From Bugulina stolonifera (lineage: Eukaryota > Bryozoa > Gymnolaemata > Cheilostomatida > Bugulidae): 64,000 nt of DNA. The translations under genes were made by a program, and so were the position numbers. Positions 32,791-44,400 of the stretch are shown in pieces. Each line of letters starts with the position of its first letter. Within the stretch, counting starts at the first letter, position 1. The stretch spans positions 17,608,429 through 17,672,428 of the forward strand of contig OW285187.1 in the NCBI GenBank assembly GCA_935421135.1. The letters are read 5' to 3'. The notes under the pieces are model-generated. The model ran no database searches and was not told the DNA's origin. It saw only the letters and a program-made list of their open reading frames with translations.

Positions 32791-35017
32791 ATGCCCAAAG
32801 GCAAGGCTCCGAAAAAGAAGGTACGACATGTAACACTACCGGAAGGTGATGAGGGAAAAGATTTGTCCCTGAATGATCGGCTGGCGAAGTTGGATTCTTT
32901 TATTGACCAATTTGATGCTGAGGGTAAGATGCTCATGTTCTCTGTTAATTACATTTAGTTTCACAGAATTGTGACCAGCTTTGACTGCTCACTAGCAGCT
33001 GTTGTAGCCTACATGTACTTTGAGAACTAGATGGAATATTTCATAGTTATATATAACCCCCCCCCCCCCCCCCCCCCCAGTCGAAAATGTCACCTAAAGG
33101 AAGATTCTGTTTGCAGTTTTGACTTTCAGCTAAGCATCCCCATCAATTTACAGTACAGTCATTGTAGGCTTGGTCCAAGGACAAGAGCTTTGTCAATGAT
33201 GTAGCCTAAATGTGATTTAAATCTAAATAGACATACAGCTTAGCTTTGGCTTTTCTTTTCTGTGATTCAATGTAGCCTTAACTCTCAACGTGTTTAGTGG
33301 AGAATAAATTAAAGGAGCTGGACAAGGAGTGCAGAGCCAAATGTTCCGCAGTGGAGACGCTCGGTCAGTCACTTGTGCTCGGCCTCACACCAGCTAAAGC
33401 TGAGATGTCTGTGTTGGAATACAGAAGTAAGAACTTAGAACGGGAGTGTTGGGTAGCCTTCTTTGCTCTATTTTATATATAAACTGGCACTAGGTCAATT
33501 TAACTGGACAACCTTAAATTCTAATGGCTTTATATTGGTCTGCCATCCGAGTTAACCATCTTGATAGTGTTCTTGAAGCCATCCTATCTGCAACTTTGAC
33601 TTGATTGTCCTGGGCAAAGTGTTATATACTTTGGCGTTCTCATAGTACCAATACACCTGAGTGGAGGGTTTGGGGCAGAACCCATGAAAAGGAGATGAGT
33701 GTAGCTGTTAAAGATTAATAAATAAAACAGTTTGTACTGGTGTTGGATTCTTTGCAAGTTCTTTTCCACTCACTGTTTTCTACTAACTCCCTCCCACTCT
33801 TTAATTTCGTTCTCTGCTACGTATGTTTTAGAAAGCTTATTAAATCTGAACTCCAAGAGAAAGGTGTCCGAGACTGGAATACCAAATGTCAGTGCTGTAC
33901 TCAATGATATTGGAAAGTTACACCAGACCAAACGTGCCAAAGAAGCCAAGCAAACGGCTCGTCCTGGGTGAGCCCTTTAAGCACACTGCAATGACACATT
34001 GTAATGAATGGAGCATGCTGTAGTTGATCTACTCCAATCACCTACAATGACCTACTTCACAGCAGGTGTATGCTGGAAGGCAGACATTTCTACTGTTACG
34101 CCATCAAATGGAAGCTTATGGATTGTTTGAAAACTTTTATAGCTTTTTATGTAGGGGAGAGAGTGTAAGCAATAGAGGTTTTTTCTGTGTTTCGGTTTTT
34201 TATGGATAACACCAGTGTCTACAGCACGTAAATCGCTGTCAGTTTTTACTCATAGTGAAGCCTAAATATCCATGGGATAGAATATTCTCTTCTCATGATT
34301 GGCAACACACCTCGAATGTAAATTTTACAATGGCAATTGTATCATCGGTGGTGGATTTCCAGAGTGTTTATCTAAAATTCATACACCACTAACAATCATC
34401 ATCCTTTTCATCACCAATCTCTCCATCGACTGAATTTGGCTGCTTTGTAATGTGTGTTAGCTGTTAGTTAGCGTTAGTGAAAAAGTACCTGATTTCCTTT
34501 GAGCTCTTTCAATTATGTGGCCACTGCATTGGGTGTCTCTAATGTTCTCTAGCTAAATCTTGCTTGCTCTATTTCCTCTGGTCGTATTCATTGTTAACTG
34601 TTAATAAAATAATAACAAAGCCGTGATTTTCTGTTTAGGTTGTCCAATAGTTAGTACTGTAGCCTCCTTTTGTTGATTTTCCGAGTTACCAGGGCATCTA
34701 TTCACTATGAAATTGTATAGCCATTTATTAGAACGTACAAATATGTCATCTTCATTTCCATATTGTAGAGTCACATGCACACTTCAGGTCATGAACACTG
34801 CAGGCTTAAGTAACCATGTACTACTGTTTGCCATATACGTGTACATGTATGTTATATGCATTTCTATTTGCATTGTAGTAAAACAGTGAAAGGATACGCC
34901 ACACCAGCTGTTTGTCTGTACAGGGACCCACAGTGGACAGATACCCCACAGCAGACTCCACTGTTTGACAAGCGATTACTAAATGTAGAAGTGAATAAAC
35001 CATCAGGTCTCAAATAG
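32791..35017 (+). CDS. Borealin-like protein, chromosomal passenger complex subunit
   Basis: Four exons, 32791-32923, 33298-33426, 33832-33967 and 34879-35017, join in phase to 178 aa. The basic start MPKGKAPKKKVRH leads into RLAKLDSFIDQFDAEVENKL, then KELDKECRAKCSAVE and LGLTPAKAEMSVLEYR. This helical segment (about residues 30-87) has the pattern of the Nbl1/Borealin N-terminal domain (L..F..DFD.EV), which binds Survivin and INCENP. The end TPLFDKRLLNVEVNKPSGLK resembles the TPxFDxRxFKTPG segment of Borealin. Human Borealin is 280 aa, so the C-terminal dimerisation domain is missing or unrecognised. The complex positions Aurora B at centromeres. Identity is probable, not certain; it could be an unrelated small coiled-coil protein. 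The second intron is short; a 22-C run lies in the first intron. Confidence 0.5.
33057..33078 (+). repeat. Homopolymer run of 22 C
   Basis: An uninterrupted run of 22 C followed by ag lies in the first intron of the Borealin-like gene. Such a run on one strand may be a G-quadruplex-prone tract on the other, or an assembly-sensitive site. Confidence 0.9.
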
Positions 35018-35084
35018 CTCTCTCCTTCAGCCACTCCAGGTAAATAGTAAATTATATATACCATCAGTTGTTATAGTAGGCCTA

Positions 35085-35851
35085 TGCATAGTTAGTGCTG
35101 CACGGTGTTTCGGTATCATTAAGTTTTTTTTTTTTCGGTTCAAAAACTGTGAAAATTTAAAATGCAAACCAATACCTAATGCAGCGGTTCGGTGCAGTTC
35201 AGTTTCAAATTCAAACCACGCCTGGCCCCTTAGCGCGCCCACTTCCAACAAAGGCTGGTGTTGCGAACACATTAATTTCAATCTTTATAATTTGATGTCA
35301 TCCTTGGAATATAGACTTAGCTGTAGCCATCATTGTCACTCAGTGGTGGCTTACTGTAGTTTTCGCTCAATTTTGGTAGTCATACTTGCATATTGTTATA
35401 AATAATTAATATTTAATTATTGCATTATTAAGCAAAATTAAAATGCCGGCCATTTCCGGTGATGGCTGCAATTGCGAACACGTGAATTCATGTTATGCAT
35501 CTTTTCATCTTTATAATTTGATGTCATCCTTGGAACACAGACTTAGCTGCAGTAATGATTTACTTTAGTTTCACTTAATTCTAATAGTCATACTTGCATA
35601 TTATTATAAATAATTAGTATAATAATTGTGATCTATTACAAAAAATAAAAAATTGGCCGCCATTACAGTTAAACGCAGAGTATGACAACTTCCAAAGTTG
35701 AGTGCTCAGTCTTCGGTTCGATTCTGTGTTTTTTCCTGAATATAAAAGCTGTATTAAACAGAGGGGTAGAAGACAACTTTGGTATCATTCAGTTTTTTTG
35801 AAAAATCAGCAACAAAATCGAATGCATGCAAACCCAGCACTATCTGCATAG
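35085..35851. mobile_element. hAT-type MITE family B, copy 1, 8-bp duplication
   Basis: The unit 35093-35843 starts tagtgctgcacggtgtttcg and ends in ...cccagcactatc; it is flanked by TGCATAGT at 35085-35092 and 35844-35851. The interior holds two copies of a roughly 225-base unit containing tttgatgtcatccttgga. A longer copy with three such units lies in the opposite orientation at 52994-53990. No coding frame. Confidence 0.7.
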
Positions 35852-37137
35852 TATGACAGAAATTGTACAATATACAATAACTTTGTGCATGTACTGTAGA
35901 TGTACAATAACATAATTGTACATATATTATATGTCTGTGTATATGTACACACTATTGCCACTCCCACATCTGCCTAGTAGCTACAACTAATACTGATGTA
36001 TTTTATCCATGGGGCCATATCTACTTGGCTCCAGTTTCCAATTGGTCACAATGGTAAAGCCTTATAGAATTTTGTAATGTAGGCCTACATGACTGTACAG
36101 TTCTACATGTAGACCTAGTCACTTCACATGCCATAATTACATGAATCCAGGAATAATGCATAATAATAATAAGATGGAGTTCGTGTTCTCAAAGTTCCTT
36201 TGCCCTTCCTGCTTAGGTCACCTACATTTAGCAGTTGATGTAAGATTGCATGTATGTACATTGTATGTCTTTTGAATTTCAGGTTGTGTACCCTGAGGTT
36301 TAACAAACACAGAAACAGTAAGACTGAACAAGAGAAGTGCAGACTATTATTTTACTTTTTTACCCAAAGATATTATTTTATGTATGACACAATGTGCTTC
36401 TGTTCATGTCAGTAATTTAATAATATTTCTTAGATCCTTAGTGTTAGTGTATTATACTTTTTATGCTGTTCTAAGTACAATAAATAGGCTTAAATCATTT
36501 CTAAATCATTGGCTTATTATCGAAGGCACATTTTATATTTATAAATAATAATCTCACAGGCAACTGAGAGGGTTCAGGCATTTTACTCTGGTCTGTGTAA
36601 TTCTCTTCGATCTGGAGTTGCCTTCTCTTGTGAATAAGCTTTGTAACTACTCAAATAGTTCATAATAGCCTCAACATTATTTATTACAATTTCATGCATT
36701 GAATCAAAAACTGAATAATAATACAAAGCTTAGTGGTCTTTTGATCTTACCAAATCATGCTATAATATGACTATCAAGTTGCTCAGAATATACATGTATA
36801 TACACTAGTAATGTTGAATCTGCCCTTGGCATCTTTGATTTAAAATGTTCCCAATTTCCACAGTACTCATCTTCCTTCTGCCCAGGTTCATATGCAGCCT
36901 CTAAAGTTTTGGCAACATACATTAGTTCGGCTTCTAATCACATTGCACTTTCTGAGGAGGCCTAAGGCTAAATCTTTATTTTGTATTGGAAAGTCTTTAT
37001 GGTGACGCAGGCTACGTAGTGGTGGATCTATAGTGATGCTAAGACTTGTATTTGATAAATAGGTGGCAGGTCTGCAACAGGGTGTGCACCATGTATATAC
37101 ATCATGTACATGTGTAACCCTTGCATTCTGTCCATCA
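35852..37137. other. Intergenic, no gene seen
   Basis: AT-rich sequence between the hAT MITE and a very small MITE. Short frames (for example minus 36888-37157) have no family signature. Confidence 0.35.
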
Positions 37138-37295
37138 GTACCAGGCAGGCTTACCAAGTCTCCCTGATTCTGCAGGAGACTCCTTGATTTTTAACTCAAA
37201 ATTTGGTACCCCACCCAAAATGGGCACCCACCCCCCACCCAAATGTTGAATCCCCCTGATTTTCATCAGTGGAACTTGGCAAGCCTGGTACCAGG
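37138..37295. mobile_element. Miniature hAT MITE, 142 bp
   Basis: The unit 37146-37287 has ends caggcttaccaagtc and, inward from the right, caggcttgccaagtt. A perfect 8-bp duplication, GTACCAGG, flanks it (37138-37145 and 37288-37295). The interior has a C-rich block (cacccaccccccaccc). At 142 bp it is among the smallest possible MITEs. Confidence 0.75.
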
Positions 37296-37906
37296 TGCTC
37301 CACTTTAGGAATGTAAGGGCTCTGAAGGCTAGTCTGTAACATTAAGAATGCAACATGTAAACTAGAATTAGGGCTGTCTACACCCACCAGTCATATTAGC
37401 TCGCTGCATGGCCACATGTTCCATAATTACAGAACTTATTCAATGTAGTGATTAGAGTGTTAAGCATATTTATTTACAATACTATTTTGAAATGGTAGTA
37501 GATGGTTATTAGTGGTAAGGGACATAACGCCTACAACTATTTACATTAAATATTTAATTGTAAAGAAGCTATAGAAACAAAATATCCAGCTACATGCATA
37601 TGTGCCCTTCACTCTCTATGACAACATGGCAGCTTATATACAAGTCATGTAATATACTGTAATATTATACCATATTATGCCTTCCCATTGATTCTGCAAT
37701 TTTTCACTGAAACATTATTCAATTAGTTTTGGGTGGATATTGGGTTTAGCTCTTGGCTATAATATTATCTACATGTAAGTGTGATTTCCATTAACTGATG
37801 TATAACCTTTTGCCATTCATTATTGATCTGTGTTAGTGGAGTGATGTAGTCAGACGAGGTCATTTCTTACAATTCCTTAGACGATTTTCAGCTCCTCTGA
37901 CCGATC

Positions 37907-38407
37907 ATGTGTGTTCATAAAGTTCTAGCTTTTCTGCTGCTGTTACTTGGATCTGTATACCCATATGCATTAAGTAAAAATGGTAAGTGAGCTGTACATA
38001 CTGATAACCTTTATCATCAATGTAATAATATTCCTTGCTAAAGTTTGATGTGCATGTACTTCAGCCCTTATCCAATTGAAAGATTATATAGGAGTACATG
38101 TATATACCATCTCATTTGCAATTACCACAATTTTCCTACTTGTCTGTTTTTTTTTCTTTATTCTAAACCAATTTTAGATGATCTCTTTGCTCTAAAAAAT
38201 ATGGAGGCTGAACTAGAAATGTGCTTTGTGCGCAAAGTTAAAACTTATTGTGAACATAAAAAGGCTCAAAGAGATGCAATAGCTGCTGCTGAAGCTGAGC
38301 ATGCCAGTCGAACAATACCAGAGACTCCGAGTAAAGTCAATGTTTTACCAGCACACATCATATGTTGCAAATCGCACTGGCCAGTGTTCAAAGACAGCAA
38401 GTGGTAG
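37907..38407 (+). other. Alternative second exon giving a short secreted product (candidate)
   Basis: Exon 37907-37982 (signal peptide, ends in phase 1) can also join in phase to 38178-38407, preceded by attttag. The product would be 101 aa: signal peptide, DDLFALKNMEAELEMCFVRK, a Lys/Ala-rich helix (AQRDAIAAAEAEHASR) and a Cys-containing end. A second, overlapping open frame (38301-38687) with many Cys and Arg runs past it. Either this is a separate small gene that donates its first exon, or a truncating isoform, or chance. I cannot decide which. Confidence 0.3.
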
Positions 38408-41400
38408 AAATTATTTATTCTTTACAACAAAACCGCTAAATCACTGTGATAACCCCCAAGCTCCTAATATCTTGTTAGCCTACAAGGTTAATATGAAAGT
38501 AGCAAGTTTCATCCAAGGCTATCTTGGACCCTACTGTCAATATTTGAGGGCAAATAGTGTTACAAGGATTAGGCCATTTGTCAGAAAAAAACAGAAAACA
38601 AGAAAATACTGTCCTATACCTTTGAGCACTGGCACCAAATGCACCCCTAATAATTTCACATCACACAATCATGTAGCTAATTATTAGTATAGCCATACAT
38701 GTAGCAACATATCATGCAATAATACAAATTATATTAGTGTACATGTTTCACAGCTTATTACCAACAGTTTACATTACACCTCTGGCTCTGCTGATATTCG
38801 GAGTAACCAGCAGGGTGTGTATCCACAGAAGTATACTAATAGAGCTACACATACAATGTACATGTAAATAGTTGTTTCGTATTTGTATTTTGTAAAGTAT
38901 TTAACCATCTTATTTAGCAGGCCACAGCAGCTGAAGGTTGTATGAACGACAGGAGCTGGGATTTTAATGGAAGAGCTCACCTTCCACAATGGGATTTGAA
39001 CCTGTGACCCTCAACTATTACTATATAAATTAAATCAGCATGCTAATTATCACTCTACCTTCTCATTCTGCACTCTCAAAAAATAACATTGTGATATTTA
39101 TAATTCCACAAATCGTCAGATTTATAGGGTCATCAAGTGGTTGCAACGATCAGACTAAAATATGCATTTCCGTTATCAGTGCTCCAGTACATTTTGTATT
39201 TAATATTCCTATTCCTGTTATAGCCATACGATGTTATATAAATATATTGTGCATGTATGTTGTTATAATGCCATATATAACGCCATGTGAATGTGGGGAT
39301 ATTAAAGAGGAATGAGCACCATCCTTGACTTTAGACTTTAGAGGGTAGATCTCACTTCTACATGTAGCTCCAAGTCATGAAAAAACTGGTTGTAGGGTTT
39401 AGCTGGTAACGGAATATTCATAGCAGTGTGACTGCGCATCTTCTCGCATACATGATACAAGTACATGACATGTATATTGCAATATGCCACATGGGCACGC
39501 CATGGCTTACAAATATTTCTTATTTACAGCATTGAATAACTTTATTGTCTATCATTATTTTTATTAAATTCAACAATGCATGATTCTTTTACATTATTTA
39601 TTTAACTGTAATAGTTGCATCATATATTTTAATCAGCCATCGCACTATGACTGAAAACACTCTATGATTAGTACTTTATTTTGTGTGAAGCAACATCTAC
39701 CAAGTACAGTACATGTACAGTACATGTACAGTACTTGTACAGTACATGTACAGTACTTGTACAGTACTTGTACAGTAAGCCTACATGTACAGTACATATA
39801 TGTAGCAGCCTTGGATTACAAAGAATTGCATCTTTTGTATCTGCATCTGTGAACTGGCACAACGTGTTGTTGAACTGGGAGTGAAGTAGCGCGTTGTTAG
39901 GCACTTTATATTGAACTACATGTTGTAGAGTCACTCTCTTACATTGAGGATGAACTATATGCCCATATATTTCAACATTACCAAAAGAATTCCATAGCAA
40001 AACTTAGAACTGGAGGTGCTGTGCAAGTCCGAGTGGGGTTTACTTTGATACAGCTCAACCACTTGGTAAGTGTCTCTATTCGAAGATAACCTGTGGTCAC
40101 ATTTACTAAAGTGGTTCAGTTCTTGGTTCTCTTCCCTCATCACATTACAGTCTGTCCATAACAATGTTGGCTACATAGCATGAAAATACCATACAGGGAC
40201 TATGCTTTTCGTAACATGCACAGTGCAACACTGAACTATCTTACATGTAATATTGTAGGATGAGATCAGTCAGGTACTGACTACTTCAGGCTGGATGGAA
40301 GTTGTAAGTATGGATTCTATCTCAATATCAGGCCCACTATTCCTCACTAAGCTTGGTTATCTGTAGCTAGGAGTCTAGACATGTATAGCCATAAATAGTC
40401 ACATGGGCATCCAGTGTGCAGATGCCTCATAACAGCAGACAGTAAGCCTATTTAGTCTAATGTTTTGTAATCCATAATAAGGCACAATACTATTGTACAT
40501 GTAGATGGTACACCCGAATGGTATAACTGAGAACGAAGTCTACAGTTTGGTAGTGTTTCAGTTTTGATGCCTAGTTCAGGTGATTACTAGGTTATTAACT
40601 ACATAGGCTAATACATGTGAGAGGCATGAATTTATGTAACAAAATTGTTTGTGCAGCCTGCACAATTAGTGTTTTGGCGACCTAAATTTCAGGCTCAGGC
40701 CAATTTGCGAAAATATGTTTCTGTACACATCCGCCACAAAGTAGCGAAGCGGAACACACTGGCCTGGGCCAAAAGCAAAATCCACATTTTCGCTCGAAGA
40801 AGTCAGGTGTGTCGATTAGCTAGGGATGGTTTCTTCATCCGGTCAAGCAAAATCTCAGGTCAATAGCCCTTCTGGCCTAGGTCGGATGGCCATCTTGTGA
40901 ATTTTATTTTGCGACCCAGGTCCGTTCAAGAGGTTGCAAAGACACTAATCATTATTGTGCACAGTATTATGAAATTAAATGTACATTTAGGCCCATTTGT
41001 GAAGTGTATATAAGTTGTGTTATGTGTCCTGCCTTACGCAGTATCAGTTCTATGTACATGCACATTGCAGGCCCTTGTGCTAATATATGACAACAATCAC
41101 CATGATCTTTAGCTTCTATTTACAAAATTGTAATTAATGTTAAATTGTAGTCTTTATAGTTCTCTGACTTAGAGCACTATTTTAGAATTTACAAATTTTA
41201 TATACATGTATTTTAATATAGGGTTCACTGTGGTTACATGGTGCTATATGAAATAGTAACAGTGGCTGGTACATTGTACTTGCAGGCTTATAAGTAGTCT
41301 ATTTGCAGACTACCAGGTAGTAGGTACTAACAGCTTGGCGCATGGCGCCTACTGTAGAATGTAGTAGTGGGCTATATTGTCATGAATTGTAGTTTTTTTT

Positions 41401-44400
41401 CAACGACGGCAGAACGCAGTATCCAATCACAAATGCATATTTATTTAACTTTTGAGCAGGTCATTCAGCAGCATAAAAGCATAGGATAACATAAAATAAT
41501 GTAACATATCGTAACGTAACAAAATGCAATCCACTGTTAACACAATGTGACACAATATAGCATAACCTAACGCAACATAACGTAATGTAACATAATGCAA
41601 TACCATAGCATAACATGAAATGTAACATAACATAGTGCAACCTACCATAGCGTAATATAACATAAAATAATGCACTATAACATAACATAACATTACTAAA
41701 GGAAAGTGAAAAATCTCTTCTAGTTCTTGGGATGTTATGTTGTCCATTAATTATTGATATTCCATAAAATTCATCCACTACACTCTTTTTACCAAAACAT
41801 AATTTGATTGAGTATTCCATCGCTATACCCCCAGGCTCCTGTCTTAGCGCATACTGTGCTATCCTTCTTTCCAAACTCAGGCCTTTGTTACATGACTAGC
41901 TGCATAAGCCAGTGTTAATTAGTAAGTTTGTAATGATGATATAGAGTTATATAGACCCACAGGACAAATTGGGGACGATTAATGGCGGAACCAATTATAA
42001 CATGACTAATGTTTGTAGGCAGTGTTCGAAGTGTGGTTATACGGGAGCATACGGTGTGTACCCACCTCAATTTTAGTGGTTATACGGCCAGCAGGCGTGT
42101 ACCCTCATTTTAATAGCTAGTTTTCCCCCGCACAGTTGCTGTAGACCTGATAGGTGATAGCGTAGTGGTAGAGTGCTTGACACTCATCCATAAGGTCTCG
42201 CGCTCGAGTTCAATTCTCACCAGAGCATAACTTTGTTTCATTTTAGTAATTCATTAATTTCTTAGCTACCATAATATTTAATGGATAGCTATATAATACT
42301 AATCTGTAAAATTGCATGTACTGTGTACCCACCTCAATTTTTTTCCTTCGAACACTGTTTGTGGGTCTACCATATGTTACTAGACAACTATCTATAGAGC
42401 ATTTACGTATTCTTATTAGGTGTGGCAAGATGTGCGTCTAGAATGGAAAAATTTAACAAAATATGAAAATGTGTCGAGCATGGTAGTATCTGCCGAAAGC
42501 CTATGGTTGCCAGATATGGCACTGCAGAACAGGTGCTACTGGTTGTCTGTAGATGCTGCATTAACTACATGTGTTTCATTTGCACTGCCATTAAAATTTA
42601 CTTTAGCACAGTCAGTGTCTAACAATATTAGCTTGGATATCAGATATTGTTTGTTCCACTGAGACTTTAAGTATAAGTTTATATTACCATTACTCTAGTC
42701 TTCTCCTCTACTTCTCTCCTAAACAATTAATTCAGATTAATAGTAATAATACTCAGCAGATGTTTGCATACATATCACACTTAGCTTGTCCTCTGTACCC
42801 ACATTGCATGCCACTACACTACTACACTTTGTTGCATGAGTATTGTCTATTATTTTTAGCAGTGGACCGATCACAGGCTGGCCTATGAAAACACCACATT
42901 CAGCAATTCTGTTACATCTTTTGTTGTAACACCAAACGTGATTTGGCTGCCTGACATCGGATTACAAAACAGGTATAAGCTGGGTTGAAATTCTACTTTT
43001 GAACTAAAAATAATTATTATGTGTCTGCTTGTTGGTGTTTTCTCGGACCTCCCTTCAAATAATAGAGCAATTGTTCCTGGTAGAGGTATTGCCCCATAGA
43101 GGTAGTTTTAATGCTAAAAAGTTACGAATAGTGGTCTTCATGGTGTAAATTTCCACTGCATGTGTTCTAAGTACATGTATGTGCACATTGATCAGGTAAG
43201 ACTTAGTAGCTGTAAATGGAACATGTAGATAACAATAACATAATGAGATTTATTTTATTGTCACTCACTGTTGAAGGTGCCAGATATCAAAGTGGGATTC
43301 ACCCCTTTAGCAATTATGACTGACATGCAATGGAAGAAAACCAATAAAACTACATGTTGTAGTCTCTTTTGATTTTGATTGTTATAATATTTAATATTTT
43401 AGTGCTACTGATATTTATCATTCGTCTCTCGTGGAACACAAGTTTAGAGTGAACATTTATCCTGATGGAACAGTGCTGTGGGTCCCTGGGGGGAAGTACT
43501 ACACCAACTGTGAGCTCGACATTAGCTACTTCCCATTTGACGACCAAACGTATGTGTAATTCACGAGTTCAATTCAGACTAGGCCTGCACGGTGTTTCGG
43601 TTTCAAACGATGTAAACGATGTGTGAACCCTCGGTGTTACACATCGGCAAATTTTTTATGCACCGAATCGCACCGGCACCGCGCCCAAACGATATATCGA
43701 TGGTTCGGTGTAGTTCGATGTTATCGAACCGGACCGCTATGCCAGTAGTCATTCAATATTCATGCGGTCTATTATCACGTGTTCTTGTTTACCTCACTTC
43801 AAACTAGGTTGCATACCTTCGCTAATCCGGTTTCAACATTCACTGCCATCGTGGCTGTGATTGATGTTGTGGAGGTAGTAATTATTATCAAATTATACTA
43901 AATTGATTCATAATTACGTAACTTAGCAGATTCTGGTATATTATATTCTATCGCTTGCATATGATTGCTTTGTTCATGAATAGTGTGCTGAAATAGAACA
44001 GTAGTATACGATCGAATATAATCAATGGATTATATTATTATAAATAATATAATAATAATTAAATTTAAACATACCATTGGATTAATTATTTCTATTATAA
44101 TTAATCTACTACTAATGTTTAAGTTTGGTTATATTCGCTTGTAACTAAGAATAGCTACAATGCTTATAATAGTTAATCATTATAAATTATGGCTTTTAAT
44201 TTAAAATCGTTGTGTAGTTATGCTTTTGGTAAGCACCAGCTCTTTATTTATTTAAAATAAGCTAATACTAATGTTCAATCAATATTTTGTAGGTAGAATT
44301 CATCGGACTGAGCCATCGTAATATCCCATCTGAAGACAAATCTGCTAGATTCAATCGGTGGACACACTGAATTATACCAAATCAGCAATCTATCAAGAAA

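Noticed and set aside
39708..39773. Regular short repeats reminiscent of a CRISPR array
   Set aside because: Units are contiguous without spacers, and the DNA is eukaryotic; it is a minisatellite.
39664..40000. Frames on both strands with YSTCTVHVQY-type repeats
   Set aside because: Translation of the 11-bp minisatellite; no independent coding sign.
41445..41874. Two long overlapping minus-strand frames rich in Tyr/Cys/Leu
   Set aside because: They lie over a degenerate taaca-type simple repeat, which keeps several frames open; the residue pattern only mirrors the repeat.
42153..42226. Functional tRNA gene
   Set aside because: A and B boxes are present but the acceptor and anticodon stems do not pair well, and it sits inside a MITE.
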